A stretch of DNA of 64,000 bases from Yersinia alsatica (GTDB taxonomy: Bacteria > Pseudomonadota > Gammaproteobacteria > Enterobacterales > Enterobacteriaceae), in contig NZ_CABHWW010000007.1 in NCBI RefSeq assembly GCF_902170305.1, positions 124,001 to 188,000 on the forward strand. The letters run 5' to 3'. Made by a program: the position numbers and the translations under genes. The notes under the pieces are model-generated. The model worked only from the letters and a program-made list of their open reading frames with translations. It was not told the DNA's origin and did no database searches. Shown piece after piece: positions 1 to 9,697 of this stretch (the first letter of the stretch is position 1; the number at the start of each line of letters is the position of its first letter).

Positions 1-428
1 CGACCGGGGCGATCCACTTTGGTACTAAAGAGTCGATGAAGGAAGTGGCTGCCGGCCGAGTGGCGGAGCTGAAAACCCGTGGCTTTGATAACGCTGGGTT
101 ATATGACCCGGCGGGTGTTGGCGGTACCCACGTGATGTATGTGCTGCATCATGCGGATAAACCTCAGCTTTATCATGGTTTGCCGGAGAACCCGACCATC
201 AGCCCGACAGTGACCTTCTGGAAAGGTATCTGGAAACCACTGGCGGCGGTTGGCTTTGCAGCCACCTTTGCCGCCAGTATCTTCCATTACGTTGGTGTCG
301 GCCCGAACCGGGTTGAAGAAGAAGAGGACGAAGAGCATAAGCCGGATGCCACACCTTCTGATACTGCGCCTAAGGAACCAGAGCAGACCACCGCTGAGCA
401 CTCAGACGACGGGGAGACGCGGAAATGA
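1..428 (+). CDS. fdoH: Formate dehydrogenase-O iron-sulfur (beta) subunit, C-terminal part
   Basis: Only the last ~140 residues are present; the frame is open from base 3 and has no start in the window. It begins [12 protein letters not shown], the tail of a ferredoxin-like domain, and contains [15 protein letters not shown]. One membrane helix follows (about [21 protein letters not shown]), then an acidic, proline-rich cytoplasmic tail. In the family this subunit passes electrons from the selenocysteine-containing FdoG to the cytochrome b subunit, anchored by this single helix. The stop overlaps the fdoI start (ATGA). The order H-I-fdhE matches the aerobic fdo operon rather than fdn, hence the symbol. 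The tail is longer and more charged than I recall for E. coli FdoH. Confidence 0.93.
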   Translation, partial: TGAIHFGTKESMKEVAAGRVAELKTRGFDNAGLYDPAGVGGTHVMYVLHHADKPQLYHGLPENPTISPTVTFWKGIWKPLAAVGFAATFAASIFHYVGVGPNRVEEEEDEEHKPDATPSDTAPKEPEQTTAEHSDDGETRK

Positions 429-1075
429 AAAAAGAAAAGCGGATCCAGCGCTACAGTGCGCCGGAGCGAATCAACCACTGGATAGTTGCCTTCTGTTTCA
501 TGCTGGCGGCTATCAGTGGTTTGGGGTTCTTCTTCCCGTCATTTAACTGGTTGATGAATATTTTTGGTACTCCCCAGCTAGCGCGCATCCTTCACCCCTT
601 CGCTGGGGTGATTATGTTCGCAGCCTTCCTGATCATGTTTTTCCGTTACTGGAAACATAACTTGATTAACAAGGAAGACCTGGAATGGGCTAAAAATATC
701 CACAAAATTGCCATGAATGAGGAAGTGGGCGACACTGGACGCTATAATTTTGGTCAGAAGTGCGTATTCTGGGCTGCTATTATCAGTCTGGTGCTGCTAC
801 TGGCCAGTGGCGTGGTGATTTGGCGGCCTTACTTTGCGCCTTCTTTCCCGATTCCGCTGATTCGCCTGGCACTGTTAGTGCACTCACTGGCGGCGGTGGG
901 ATTGATTATCGTGATTATGGTGCATATCTATGCCGCCCTATGGGTGAAAGGCACGATTACCGCGATGGTGGAAGGTTGGGTACCGGCAGCATGGGCTAAA
1001 AAGCACCATCCACGCTGGTATCGTGAGGTCAACGCCAAACGGCAGCTTCAGAAAAAACAGGAAGAGAAACCCTGA
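425..1075 (+). CDS. fdoI: Formate dehydrogenase-O cytochrome b556 (gamma) subunit
   Basis: 216 residues, normal for the family. Four hydrophobic segments are visible (about residues 17-38, 50-75, 112-134 and 150-175). Histidines near RINHW (residue ~18), LHPFAG (~57) and [23 protein letters not shown] (~153-170) fit the haem b ligands of this family. It anchors the FdoGHI complex in the inner membrane and hands electrons to quinone. The start overlaps the end of fdoH by 4 bp and the stop shares one base with the fdhE start (TGATG), so the three genes are translationally coupled. Confidence 0.95.
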   Translation: MKKEKRIQRYSAPERINHWIVAFCFMLAAISGLGFFFPSFNWLMNIFGTPQLARILHPFAGVIMFAAFLIMFFRYWKHNLINKEDLEWAKNIHKIAMNEEVGDTGRYNFGQKCVFWAAIISLVLLLASGVVIWRPYFAPSFPIPLIRLALLVHSLAAVGLIIVIMVHIYAALWVKGTITAMVEGWVPAAWAKKHHPRWYREVNAKRQLQKKQEEKP

Positions 1076-2004
1076 TGAGTATTCGCATTGTTCCTAAAGA
1101 TCAATTAGGAAAACAGAGCGAAAAAGGTACAACGGCGGGGAATATCCCGCCGTTACTTTTCGCGAATTTAAAAAGCCTGTATACCCGGCGCACCGAACGT
1201 TTGCAGCAGTTAGCGCTGGATAACCCATTAGCTGACTATCTGGACTTTGCGGCTAAAATTACGCAAGCCCAGCAAAAAGCGCTGCATGACCATCCGCTGG
1301 TGCTGGATATGCAAGCCGAGTTGGCGCAATCCGCGGCGAGTGGTAAACCACCGCTGGATTTGAGTGTTTTTCCGCGTACTGAACATTGGCGCAAGCTACT
1401 GTCAGCGCTGATCGCCGAGCTACGCCCGGATGCTCCCGACCATATTCAGGCGGTATTGGATAATCTGGATAAAGCCTCGGTGCATGAGCTGGAACTGTAC
1501 GCCGATGCGCTGTTAAACCGCGAGTTTGCACAGATTGGCAGCGAAAAATCGCCATTTATCTGGGCCGCATTGTCACTGTATTGGGCACAAATGGCCAGCC
1601 AGATTCCTGGCAAAGCGCGTGCAGAGTATGGTGAACACCGTCAGTTCTGCCCGGTATGTGGCAGTATTCCGGTATCCAGTGTGGTACATATTGGCACCAA
1701 CAATGGTTTGCGCTATTTGCACTGTAACTTGTGTGAGAGTGAGTGGCATGTGGTGCGGATTAAATGCAGTAACTGCGAACAGACGCGAGATCTAAACTAC
1801 TGGTCATTGGACAGCGAGTTGGCGGCAGTGAAAGCCGAAAGCTGTGGTGATTGCGGCACTTACCTGAAAATTTTGTATCAGGAAAAAGACCCTCAAGTGG
1901 AAGCTGTCGCCGATGATTTGGCCTCGCTGATTCTCGATGCCAAGATGGAAGGCGAAGGTTTTGCCCGCAGCAGTATCAATCCGTTTTTGTTTCCCGGTGA
2001 GTAA
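1075..2004 (+). CDS. fdhE: FdhE, formate dehydrogenase maturation/redox chaperone
   Basis: 309 residues, the usual size. The C-terminal half carries the four-cysteine-pair signature: FCPVCGS (from about residue 191), [14 protein letters not shown] and SCGDCG. In E. coli FdhE these bind iron as a rubredoxin-like centre. FdhE is a cytoplasmic protein that interacts with the catalytic subunits of the respiratory formate dehydrogenases and is needed for their activity, but is not part of the final enzyme. It is the last gene of the fdo operon, with a 1-bp overlap after fdoI; selA follows after 56 bp. Confidence 0.95.
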   Translation: MSIRIVPKDQLGKQSEKGTTAGNIPPLLFANLKSLYTRRTERLQQLALDNPLADYLDFAAKITQAQQKALHDHPLVLDMQAELAQSAASGKPPLDLSVFPRTEHWRKLLSALIAELRPDAPDHIQAVLDNLDKASVHELELYADALLNREFAQIGSEKSPFIWAALSLYWAQMASQIPGKARAEYGEHRQFCPVCGSIPVSSVVHIGTNNGLRYLHCNLCESEWHVVRIKCSNCEQTRDLNYWSLDSELAAVKAESCGDCGTYLKILYQEKDPQVEAVADDLASLILDAKMEGEGFARSSINPFLFPGE

Positions 2005-2060
2005 TACTTAATGCTAGCGTCAATACTGTTTAATCCACCCGCAGAGTGACGAATATCTGA

Positions 2061-3452
2061 GTGACTATGAGCGCAGAATCACATTTGTTATACCGTCAGT
2101 TACCGGCAATTGATCGCCTGCTGCGTGAGCCTGAAATGGCACCATTGCTGGCAGAATATGGCTCTGTTCTATTGGCTGAAACTTTACGCCAGATGCAGTT
2201 AGAGGCCAGAGAGCATATTCGTCAATTTGATAGGTTGGCTGATTGGTGTATCGACTGGCCTGCTGCTCTACGTCACCGGTTAAGCCAACGTCAGCCCGCA
2301 TTAAAACCCGTCTTTAACCTGTCCGGTACCGTCCTGCATACCAATTTAGGCCGCGCGCTGTTGGCCGAATCTGCCATTTCCGCGGTGAATGACGCCATGC
2401 GCGGGGCCGTGACTCTGGAATATTCGCTGAGTGGCGCGCGTCGTGGTCATCGTGACCGGGCGGTCGCGGATTTACTCTGTGAATTGACCGGGGCTGAGGA
2501 TGCTTGCATCGTCAATAACAATGCTGCGGCAGTGTTCCTGATGTTAACCGTGATGGCGGCCGGGAAACAGGTGGTGGTTTCTCGTGGCGAATTGGTCGAG
2601 ATTGGCGGTGCTTTTCGCATTCCCGATGTGATGCGCCAGGCAGGCTGTGAATTAGTTGAAGTGGGGACCACCAACCGCACGCATCTGAAAGATTATCGTC
2701 AGGCTATCAATGAACATACCGGCCTGTTGATGAAGGTCCATACCAGCAATTACAGCATCGAAGGCTTTACTGCATCGGTTGCCGAGCAGCAACTGGCCAC
2801 GTTGGGGCGCGAGTTTGCCATCCCTACCGCCACCGATCTGGGAAGCGGTTCGCTTATCGATATGTCTAGCTATGGTTTACCTGCCGAGCCTATGCCGCAG
2901 CAATTGATTGTGGCGGGTGTCGATTTGGTCACTTTCTCGGGTGATAAGCTGCTGGGTGGCCCTCAGGCAGGGATAATTCTGGGTAAAAAACAGTGGATTG
3001 ACCAATTGCAGCAGCATCCACTCAAGCGGGTGTTGCGGGCCGATAAAATGACGCTGGCTGCGCTGGATGCGACTTTGCGCCTCTATCAGCAGCCAGACCG
3101 GTTGACCGAGCTATTACCGACCATGCGATTACTGACCCGCCCAGCAGAAGCTATCGCCGAGAGTGCCCAGCGGGTACGGGCTGCGTTGGCCGACCATTAT
3201 GCTCATTTTACCCTGGCAGTAGAGCCATGCTGGTCGCAGATTGGTAGCGGCTCGTTACCGGTAGATAGATTACCCAGTTGGGCGGTGACTTTTGCCCCCA
3301 AAGATGGCAGCGGCAGTGCTTTGGAAGCGCTAACCGAGCGCTGGCGCAGTTTGGCTAAACCTGTGATTGGCCGCGTCGCTGATGGGCGCTTATGGCTGGA
3401 TTTACGCTGTCTTGAGGATGAAGCAACCTTGCTCAGGGAATTGGCACCATGA
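2061..3452 (+). CDS. selA: L-seryl-tRNA(Sec) selenium transferase
   Basis: PLP enzyme that converts Ser-tRNA(Sec) to Sec-tRNA(Sec) with selenophosphate. 463 residues, as in E. coli. The N-terminal tRNA-binding part ([13 protein letters not shown]) is followed by the aminotransferase-like fold with [28 protein letters not shown] and [16 protein letters not shown]. The PLP lysine is in [15 protein letters not shown] (residue 296, equal to E. coli K295). The reading frame opens at GTG 2061; an ATG at 2067 is an equally possible start. The stop overlaps the selB start (ATGA). The gene supplies Sec-tRNA for FdoG, encoded just upstream of the window. Confidence 0.97.
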   Translation: MTMSAESHLLYRQLPAIDRLLREPEMAPLLAEYGSVLLAETLRQMQLEAREHIRQFDRLADWCIDWPAALRHRLSQRQPALKPVFNLSGTVLHTNLGRALLAESAISAVNDAMRGAVTLEYSLSGARRGHRDRAVADLLCELTGAEDACIVNNNAAAVFLMLTVMAAGKQVVVSRGELVEIGGAFRIPDVMRQAGCELVEVGTTNRTHLKDYRQAINEHTGLLMKVHTSNYSIEGFTASVAEQQLATLGREFAIPTATDLGSGSLIDMSSYGLPAEPMPQQLIVAGVDLVTFSGDKLLGGPQAGIILGKKQWIDQLQQHPLKRVLRADKMTLAALDATLRLYQQPDRLTELLPTMRLLTRPAEAIAESAQRVRAALADHYAHFTLAVEPCWSQIGSGSLPVDRLPSWAVTFAPKDGSGSALEALTERWRSLAKPVIGRVADGRLWLDLRCLEDEATLLRELAP

Positions 3453-5350
3453 TTATTGCAACCGCGGGTCATGTTGACCACGGCAAAACCACACTTTTAC
3501 AGGCTATTACTGGCGTGAATGCCGATCGCCTACCCGAAGAAAAACAGCGCGGGATGACGATTGATCTGGGTTATGCCTATTGGCCGCAACCTGACGGCAC
3601 TATTATCGGGTTTATAGACGTGCCCGGTCATGAAAAGTTTTTAGCCAATATGCTTGCTGGCATAGGCGGTATCGACCATGCCCTGCTGGTGGTGGCCTGC
3701 GATGACGGCGTAATGGCACAAACCCGTGAGCATTTGGCCATTTTACGGTTGAGTGGGCATCCGACACTGACGGTCGCGCTAACCAAAGCCGATCGAGTTG
3801 ATGACGAGCGCATTAGCCAAGTGCGCCAGCAGGTGATGGCTGAAGTGGCGGCACAGGGCTGGCAAGCAGAGCAAGTGACGCTATTTGTTACCGCGGCGAC
3901 CACCTCTCTGGGTATCAGTGAATTACGCGAACATTTGGCGCACTGTTATTCGCCAGATGAAAATAACAGCCGGTTGCAACGGCGTTTTCGTCTGGCTATT
4001 GACCGCGCATTCAGTGTGAAAGGTGCCGGTCTAGTGGTGACTGGCACGGCATTGGCAGGCAAGGTCGCGGTGGGCGATACATTGTGGCTCACCGGTGGTG
4101 ATTGCCCGGTTCGAGTTCGTGGTATCCATGCCCAAAACCAAGATACTCAGCAGGCGCAAGCCGGTCAACGTATTGCCCTGAATATCAGCGGCGATATTAG
4201 CAAGCAACAGATTAATCGCGGGGACTGGCTCTTAGCGCAACAGCCGCCAGAGGCGCTAGATCGCGTGCTGGTTGTCGTTGATGCAGACGCGCCGATACAG
4301 CATTGGCAACCGCTGCATTTGCACCATGCGGCCAGCCATATCACCGGGCGTTTTTCGCTGCTCAGCAGCCCGCAACCCGCTGATGATAAACCTCAATTGA
4401 TATTGGCCGAGCTGTTACTGGATAACCCTCTTTGGCTGGCTGAGAATGATCGTTTAATCCTGCGGGATATTGCCGCGAAGAAGACCTTGGGCGGGGCGCG
4501 GGTCATTCATTTGGCGGTCCCTAAACGGGGCAAACGGCAGCCAGCATTCTTGACTTGGTTAACCGAGTTGGCGCAGGCAACCAGTGATCGTGAAGTCTTG
4601 GATTTGCATTTGACGCAAGGGCCGGTCTCGATACATAAGTTCAGTTGGGCGCGCCAGCTTAAAGACGCTGATACCGCCGCGTTGCTGGCGAGCACGAATA
4701 GCATTGTGGCCGGTGATATCGCGTTGTCACCCCCACATGCTCAGCAGGCGCAGCAGACACTATTACATGTTTTATGCTTATATCATCAGCAACATGGCGA
4801 TCAATTGGGGCTAGGCCGTGCACGTTTGCGGCGTATGGCATTGCCGACATTAGATGAGGGTTTGGTATTTCGCCTGATTGATAACTTGCTGGTGCAAGGG
4901 GCGCTAAAAAATACCCGTGGCTGGTTGCATCTACCGCAGCATGGGTTGGCATTTACCGAGCAGGAGCAGGAGTTATGGCAGCAAGTCGCTCCCTACTTTG
5001 TTGATTCTCCGTGGTGGGTACGTGATTTGGCCGTCACACTGCCAATAGATGAAGATGAGATGCGTAGCCTGCTACGAAAAGCGGCGCAACTGGGCCATAT
5101 CACCGCAATAGTTCCGGACCGCTACTATCTGAGTCAGTGTATTGAGCAGTTTGCTGATTTAGTTCGTGAGCTGGATGCCAGTCAAGGTAGCACCAGCGCC
5201 GCAGATTTTCGCGATCGGCTGGGCATTGGCCGCAAGCTGGCCATTCAGATTCTCGAATTCTTTGACCGCAGCGGATTTACCCGACGCCGGGGTAACGACC
5301 ACTTCTTGCGCGACCGAGGATTGTTTTCTCCTCCTCTGCCATCATCCTAA
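3449..5350 (+). CDS. selB: Selenocysteine-specific translation elongation factor SelB
   Basis: 633 residues. The N-terminal half is an EF-Tu-like GTPase: G1 GHVDHGKTT at residues 7-15, a T-rich switch I (RGMTIDLGY), G3 DVPGHE and G4 LTKAD. Domains II and III follow, then winged-helix domains in the last ~250 residues that in E. coli grip the SECIS hairpin of the mRNA. SelB brings Sec-tRNA(Sec) to in-frame UGA codons. It overlaps selA by 4 bp. The stop codon ends at 5350 and the first copy of the 30-bp palindrome array begins at 5351, so selB has no separate terminator. It is about 19 residues longer than the E. coli protein. Confidence 0.97.
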   Translation: MIIATAGHVDHGKTTLLQAITGVNADRLPEEKQRGMTIDLGYAYWPQPDGTIIGFIDVPGHEKFLANMLAGIGGIDHALLVVACDDGVMAQTREHLAILRLSGHPTLTVALTKADRVDDERISQVRQQVMAEVAAQGWQAEQVTLFVTAATTSLGISELREHLAHCYSPDENNSRLQRRFRLAIDRAFSVKGAGLVVTGTALAGKVAVGDTLWLTGGDCPVRVRGIHAQNQDTQQAQAGQRIALNISGDISKQQINRGDWLLAQQPPEALDRVLVVVDADAPIQHWQPLHLHHAASHITGRFSLLSSPQPADDKPQLILAELLLDNPLWLAENDRLILRDIAAKKTLGGARVIHLAVPKRGKRQPAFLTWLTELAQATSDREVLDLHLTQGPVSIHKFSWARQLKDADTAALLASTNSIVAGDIALSPPHAQQAQQTLLHVLCLYHQQHGDQLGLGRARLRRMALPTLDEGLVFRLIDNLLVQGALKNTRGWLHLPQHGLAFTEQEQELWQQVAPYFVDSPWWVRDLAVTLPIDEDEMRSLLRKAAQLGHITAIVPDRYYLSQCIEQFADLVRELDASQGSTSAADFRDRLGIGRKLAIQILEFFDRSGFTRRRGNDHFLRDRGLFSPPLPSS

Positions 5351-5546
5351 ACATCTCTTTAGATGTTTTATTCATTAAATACATCGAATTTAATGTAAAT
5401 TGAATCAAATACATAATATAAGATGTATTTAATCTCTGACACATACTTATTGATGTTTTTCGTGTTTTACACATCTTATCGTATGTTTTATCTCTCAATT
5501 ACATCTCTTTAGATGTGCTAGTCTTAGCGTACATCATAATTAATGT
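5351..5546. repeat. Seven-copy 30-bp-period palindrome array (probable HipB operators)
   Basis: Seven 16-bp imperfect palindromes, consensus ACATC-N6-GATGT, start at 5351, 5381, 5411, 5441, 5471, 5501 and 5531, an exact 30-bp period. Copies 1 and 6 are identical (ACATCTCTTTAGATGT). The others vary mainly in the 6-bp core and one half-site base. The 14-bp spacers are AT-rich and unrelated to one another. The array fills the selB-hipB gap and ends 12 bp before the hipB start. HipB-type antitoxins bind palindromes upstream of their own gene, so repression of hipBA is the natural reading. This is inferred from position and symmetry only. Confidence 0.85.
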
Positions 5547-5558
5547 CATGAGGGCCGA

Positions 5559-5873
5559 ATGAGAACACTCAATGATGTGGCGACACAGCTGAAAGAGATC
5601 CGCCAACAGAAAAAACTGAAACAATCAGATATGCGCTTAGTCAACGGCATGACGCAGCAGCAGGTTTCCAAATTTGAAAAAGGGGGGGATATTCAGCTCT
5701 CCACCTTTTTACGCATTTTGGCTGGTTTCGATCTGGAAATACTGTTAGTGACCAGAGAACAGGCACAGGAAATTCGCGCGGGCAGGATGACGACAAACAC
5801 AGTAATAGATGATGAAAACATCACAGCACAGAATGATCCCTGGCAAACAAAATATAAAAATCTGGAGGACTAG
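5559..5873 (+). CDS. hipB: HipB-type antitoxin/repressor
   Basis: 104-residue DNA-binding protein. An HTH_3 (Xre/Cro) fold covers about residues 10-65, with the recognition region MTQQQVSKFEKGGDIQLSTF. A polar C-terminal tail of ~35 residues (VIDDENITAQNDPW) is longer than the short flexible tail of E. coli HipB. In hip systems HipB binds the HipA kinase, keeps it inactive and represses the operon. It lies 12 bp after the palindrome array and 3 bp before hipA, preceded by ATGAGGGCCGA, which offers a short Shine-Dalgarno. Base composition here and in hipA is more AT-rich than selAB. Confidence 0.88.
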   Translation: MRTLNDVATQLKEIRQQKKLKQSDMRLVNGMTQQQVSKFEKGGDIQLSTFLRILAGFDLEILLVTREQAQEIRAGRMTTNTVIDDENITAQNDPWQTKYKNLED

Positions 5874-5876
5874 CTG

Positions 5877-7136
5877 ATGGCGCAGCAAGTTGAGCAAGTA
5901 GAGGGGCTGGCGCTTTATTTAGGTGATATCCGCATTGGCGTTTTGGTTCACTATACCGGTGGGCGCAATGCTTTATCGTTTGATCCTGATTATATCGCGA
6001 TGCCAGAAATACGGCGGCCAATTTTTACCTTAACTCAGCAAGTTGACCCAGATTATTTACGGAAAGTACAAATTAATAAGCAAAGATTACCACCAGTATT
6101 ATCTAATTTATTACCTGAAGGCGCGCTACGGAAGATGATGACAACACAGTTAAAAACTCATGAAGATAATGAGTTTCCGCTATTAGCGCGGGCTGGTGAG
6201 AATCTTGCTGGCGCTTTAGTTGCCCGCCCGCTGCTCAGAGGTAGTATTCCACAATGGGCACTGTCCGCTCACAATAAAATAGAAGCAGTACAGATAGATA
6301 TAAAAAATATAGCGGATAAATTTTCTTTGGCGGGTATACAGATGAAGTTTTCATCTCGTTATCAAGATGGGCGATACTTGATAACCACCGAAGTGGGTGA
6401 GGATGACTGGATTGTTAAAACACCGTCAACAGTGCATAAAAATGTTCCCGAAAATGAATACTCAGTGATGCGCCTGGCGCAAGCCATTGGCATTGAGATC
6501 CCCGAAATAAATTTGGTTTCACTAGACGAGATCGATAATTTACCTGATATCCAACTCCCCACAGGTGAGCATGCTTATCTTATCCGCCGTTTTGATCGTT
6601 CTGCAAAAGGAACAGGGCGAATACACACGGAGGATTTTGCACAAATTTTTAATTTGTATCCCAGCAAAAAATACGCAGATAAAAATTATGAACAAATTGC
6701 CGCTGTTTTATATAACGATGCTGGTGGTTTAGCCGATCTGCAACAAATGGCTCGTCGCCTATTAGGCAATATCTTATTAGCCAATGGGGATGCCCATTTG
6801 AAAAATTGGACGGTGACTTACCCTGATGGGCGTCATGCAAAGTTATCCCCTGCATATGACATTGTATGCACTAAAGTGTATATGACAAATGAGTCCGAAC
6901 TTGCATTGAGAATGGCAAAAGAGAAACAGTGGTATTTAATCAATTTTTCCACGTTCAAAAAATGGTGTGAGAGAATAGATGCGCCTTATCTGGCTATTAA
7001 GGCCCATTTAGATGATGCAATGGAAATTGCCCGTCAAACATGGCCTGATATGTTAGCCTTATTACCTATGAATGAAGCCCATAAAAAAATATTAAGGGCC
7101 CATTGGTTGCAACTACACACCGATTTTCGGCTGTAA
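5877..7136 (+). CDS. hipA: HipA-type serine/threonine kinase toxin
   Basis: 419 residues. The N-terminal HipA_N/couple domain covers ~1-110 and the HipA_C kinase fold follows. FSLAGIQMKFS contains Ser150, the same number as the autophosphorylated serine of E. coli HipA. NEYSVMRLA and RRFDR follow, then the catalytic NGDAHLKNW (Asp305) and the metal-binding LSPAYDIV (Asp328). All kinase motifs look intact, so the toxin is probably active. In E. coli HipA phosphorylates glutamyl-tRNA synthetase and causes growth arrest and persistence. The start follows a good site (CTGGAGGACTAGCTG). It forms an operon with hipB, three bases apart. Confidence 0.9.
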   Translation: MAQQVEQVEGLALYLGDIRIGVLVHYTGGRNALSFDPDYIAMPEIRRPIFTLTQQVDPDYLRKVQINKQRLPPVLSNLLPEGALRKMMTTQLKTHEDNEFPLLARAGENLAGALVARPLLRGSIPQWALSAHNKIEAVQIDIKNIADKFSLAGIQMKFSSRYQDGRYLITTEVGEDDWIVKTPSTVHKNVPENEYSVMRLAQAIGIEIPEINLVSLDEIDNLPDIQLPTGEHAYLIRRFDRSAKGTGRIHTEDFAQIFNLYPSKKYADKNYEQIAAVLYNDAGGLADLQQMARRLLGNILLANGDAHLKNWTVTYPDGRHAKLSPAYDIVCTKVYMTNESELALRMAKEKQWYLINFSTFKKWCERIDAPYLAIKAHLDDAMEIARQTWPDMLALLPMNEAHKKILRAHWLQLHTDFRL

Positions 7137-7143
7137 ATCATCT

Positions 7144-7184
7144 TTATTAAATGCTGAAGAAGAGATTCCTTCAGCATTTAATAA
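7144..7184. terminator. Bidirectional terminator between hipA and mdfA
   Basis: A perfect 16-bp inverted repeat (7144-7159 and 7169-7184, arm TTATTAAATGCTGAAG) with a 9-nt loop sits between the convergent ends of hipA and mdfA. The A/T ends of the arms give short T-runs in both directions. Confidence 0.75.
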
Positions 7185-7186
7185 CA

Positions 7187-8416
7187 TTACTCCACTGCTA
7201 TTGTCTCCGGCTGACGGCGGATAAATATCACCACCAAGCCCAGCCACAGCAAGCCGCTGATCAGATTAAACAGATTGAAGACGCCGCTATTGCCCCACAG
7301 GTAAGCCACTTTGGCAAATTCGATTCCTAGGGTGAAGACCATCATGCTGATCATCCCCATGGCGGCGGATACCGTCCCTTTACTGATATCACTGGAGAAC
7401 AGTGTCAGTCGTACCAAACCGGCGTTTGCCAGACCAATACCAAAGGCATAAAGGCTCAGCCCAGCGGTCATCCACAGATAGGCGTGGGATGAATAGAGTG
7501 TTGAGCCAGCGGCAACCATCAGGCCAATAATCATCGGGCCTGCGCCATAGCGGATAAGCTGCGGAACGCTGGTTTTGCCACTCAATTTTGCCAGTGTCAG
7601 ATTACCAATAATCAGTGCGCCGAAGATAGGAACCTGCAAGATACCGTATTCAACCGTCGAGAGCTGCTCACCACTAATCAGAATGACCGGAGATTGAGCA
7701 ATCCACGCCAGCAGGGGCAGGCTGGCAAAGCCCAATGCCAGCGAACCGCACAGGAAGCGGCGGTTAGCGAGCACCAGCTTATAGTCGTGCCACATTGCAC
7801 CGACTGACAGTTTCTCACCTTTGCGCGAGGCGGTTTCCGGCATAGCGCGCCACAAGCCAGCAAATGAAATGGCTCCCAGCACGGCAAATAGCACAAACAT
7901 AGTCTGCCACGGGGCCACATGAATCAGGGCAGCACCGGCCAATGGTCCAAGCAGTGGAGCAATGAGTGCCACGTTTGCCATCAGTGCGGTGATTTTAATA
8001 CAGACCGCTTCTTCAAATGATTCCTGAATGGTGGCGTAACCCACCGCGCCAATAAAGCACAAGCCAATGCCTTGCAGGAAACGCATGGCAATAAACTGTT
8101 CAATGGTATTGACCAGTAAAATAGCAAGACAGGTCACGACAAAGAATGCCACGCCAGCTAGCATCACCGGGCGTCGCCCACGACGGTCCGATAAGGGGCC
8201 AAGTAGCCATTGCAGGAACATACCGCCCGCTAGATAAGCGGTCATGGAAGTCGGAACCCACTCTACGCTGGCGTTAAAATCTGCCACCACCGCCAGCATA
8301 CCTGGCTGAATCATATCGTTGGCGATATAGGCGGCAAATTCGAACAATACCAAACACAGAGGAAATAAAAGCGCCCGTCGACCTAAACGCGTCGCGGGTG
8401 AAAATGAAGTTTGCAT
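7187..8416 (-). CDS. mdfA: MdfA multidrug/H+ antiporter (MFS)
   Basis: 409 residues with 12 predicted membrane helices, closely resembling E. coli MdfA (Cmr). Family landmarks seen: [17 protein letters not shown] in helix 1, with the membrane acidic residue Glu26 important for cation recognition; [24 protein letters not shown] in helix 2; and the MFS motif [15 protein letters not shown]. It exports cationic and neutral drugs such as chloramphenicol and contributes to alkali tolerance. It is a single gene convergent with hipA; its 5' side faces wecH. Confidence 0.95.
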   Translation of the reverse strand: MQTSFSPATRLGRRALLFPLCLVLFEFAAYIANDMIQPGMLAVVADFNASVEWVPTSMTAYLAGGMFLQWLLGPLSDRRGRRPVMLAGVAFFVVTCLAILLVNTIEQFIAMRFLQGIGLCFIGAVGYATIQESFEEAVCIKITALMANVALIAPLLGPLAGAALIHVAPWQTMFVLFAVLGAISFAGLWRAMPETASRKGEKLSVGAMWHDYKLVLANRRFLCGSLALGFASLPLLAWIAQSPVILISGEQLSTVEYGILQVPIFGALIIGNLTLAKLSGKTSVPQLIRYGAGPMIIGLMVAAGSTLYSSHAYLWMTAGLSLYAFGIGLANAGLVRLTLFSSDISKGTVSAAMGMISMMVFTLGIEFAKVAYLWGNSGVFNLFNLISGLLWLGLVVIFIRRQPETIAVE

Positions 8417-8481
8417 AGATTAAGCTATTAATAGTAAACATAAAAAAATGAGACCGCTCAAGCAGGATGTACAATCAGAGC

Positions 8482-8613
8482 ATGTCGGGACGGCTATTTT
8501 GCCGTCAATATAACCGTATAGCAACAATTACCCATCGTCCTTGGCTCCGCCGGATTTATTGGCTGACTGGAATGCTAATGACTTTAGGTATTTACTTTGC
8601 GTATATATTCTAA
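8482..8613 (+). CDS. Candidate 43-residue small membrane protein
   Basis: An ATG-initiated frame in the mdfA-wecH gap encodes 43 residues. The N-terminal half is basic (MSGRLFCRQYNR, then HRPWLRRIYW) and is followed by one hydrophobic stretch, LTGMLMTLGIYFAYIF, running to the stop. This positive-inside, single-helix layout is typical of small inner-membrane proteins. The start is preceded only by a weak CAGAG. I do not recognise the family. It could be a chance frame in the divergent promoter region. Confidence 0.3.
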   Translation: MSGRLFCRQYNRIATITHRPWLRRIYWLTGMLMTLGIYFAYIF

Positions 8614-8704
8614 TTTACGTTATTGTTTGCCATCTTATTATTTGCATTCTAAATAGATAAGTCTTTTATGTCGGTAACAGTAAGACGGGTGATAGAGAGT
8701 ATGC

Positions 8705-9697
8705 ATGACCAATAAGATTGGCTGGATTGATAATCTGCGGGCTGTGGCCTGCATTATGGTGGTCATGATCCATGCCACCACCTATTACGTCACCAGCGGT
8801 GCGCAGGTGGGGGAAGCAAACTGGGACATTGCCAATCTGCTGAATTCGGCGTCTCGGGCATGTGTGCCACTGTTCTTTATGATCTCCGGCTATCTGTTTT
8901 TTGGTGAAAAAAGCGCGCAGCCAAAGCACTTTACCCGTATCGGGCTGTGTCTGTTGTTCTACAGCTTGGTGGCGTTGATTTATATTTCGACCCTGACCTC
9001 CATCAATGGTTGGGCTGCATTGATGAATATCATGCAAAAGCCGGTGTTTTATCATTTGTGGTTTTTCTACGCCATTATCGTGGTTTATTTGGTTTCCCCG
9101 CTGATTAACGTCAAGCCGGTATCGGGCCGTTATTTGGCCGTTATCATCCTGCTGTTGGCCGTGCTGGCTAATCCACAGGCCAGTAAATATTCGATTGGCG
9201 GCTTCCATTTACTGCCGATAAACCTCTATATCTATGGCGATACTTTCTATTATCTGCTGTATGCCCTGCTGGGGCGGGCAATTGGCATGCTGGAAACTCA
9301 AGGGCGGGCCATCAGTTGGGGGGCGGCATTGCTGTTTATCGTGAGTATCATATTGATTGCCATCTCGACGGAGAAACAGACACGAATCAATGGTAGCTTC
9401 GCCGATACTTTTTATATGTATTGCGGCCCGCTGGTCTTTGTTGCTGCCGTGTCACTGCTGGTGTGGTTTAAAAACTGCCTTAACCAGCCGATTGCCTGGT
9501 TGAGTTGGCTTGCCGGGCATTCACTGGCAATTTACGGTTTCCACGCGCTGATTATTCATTTTATCCGTACCCATCATTATGATTTTACTGCTTATCCGAT
9601 ACTGGATATTTTCTATGTCTTCGCCTTGGCTCTGATACTGAGCACGTTATTATCGATGGGGCTACAGTGCATTGACCGGCGGCGTTTGGTCAGTTAA
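8705..9697 (+). CDS. wecH: WecH-type O-acetyltransferase (enterobacterial common antigen)
   Basis: 330-residue Acyl_transf_3 integral membrane protein with about ten helices. It begins IGWIDNLRAVACIMVVMIHATT, holding the family histidine and arginine, then VPLFFMISGYLFF and HLWFFYAIIVVYLVSPLI. Near the end is HSLAIYGFHALIIHFIRTH. Similarity to E. coli WecH (YiaH), which O-acetylates GlcNAc residues of enterobacterial common antigen, runs over the whole length, including the C-terminal IDRRRLVS. Substrate is inferred from that similarity. It overlaps the convergent regulator by 8 bp at its 3' end. Confidence 0.88.
   Translation: MTNKIGWIDNLRAVACIMVVMIHATTYYVTSGAQVGEANWDIANLLNSASRACVPLFFMISGYLFFGEKSAQPKHFTRIGLCLLFYSLVALIYISTLTSINGWAALMNIMQKPVFYHLWFFYAIIVVYLVSPLINVKPVSGRYLAVIILLLAVLANPQASKYSIGGFHLLPINLYIYGDTFYYLLYALLGRAIGMLETQGRAISWGAALLFIVSIILIAISTEKQTRINGSFADTFYMYCGPLVFVAAVSLLVWFKNCLNQPIAWLSWLAGHSLAIYGFHALIIHFIRTHHYDFTAYPILDIFYVFALALILSTLLSMGLQCIDRRRLVS

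Noticed and set aside
5351-5546. CRISPR-like pattern of regularly spaced repeats
   Set aside because: Repeats are only 16 bp, degenerate and palindromic, spacers are 14 bp and AT-rich, and no cas gene is near. Operator array is the better reading.
8666-9208. 180-codon frame antisense to wecH
   Set aside because: Low-complexity Q/H/N-rich product lying wholly over a recognised gene.
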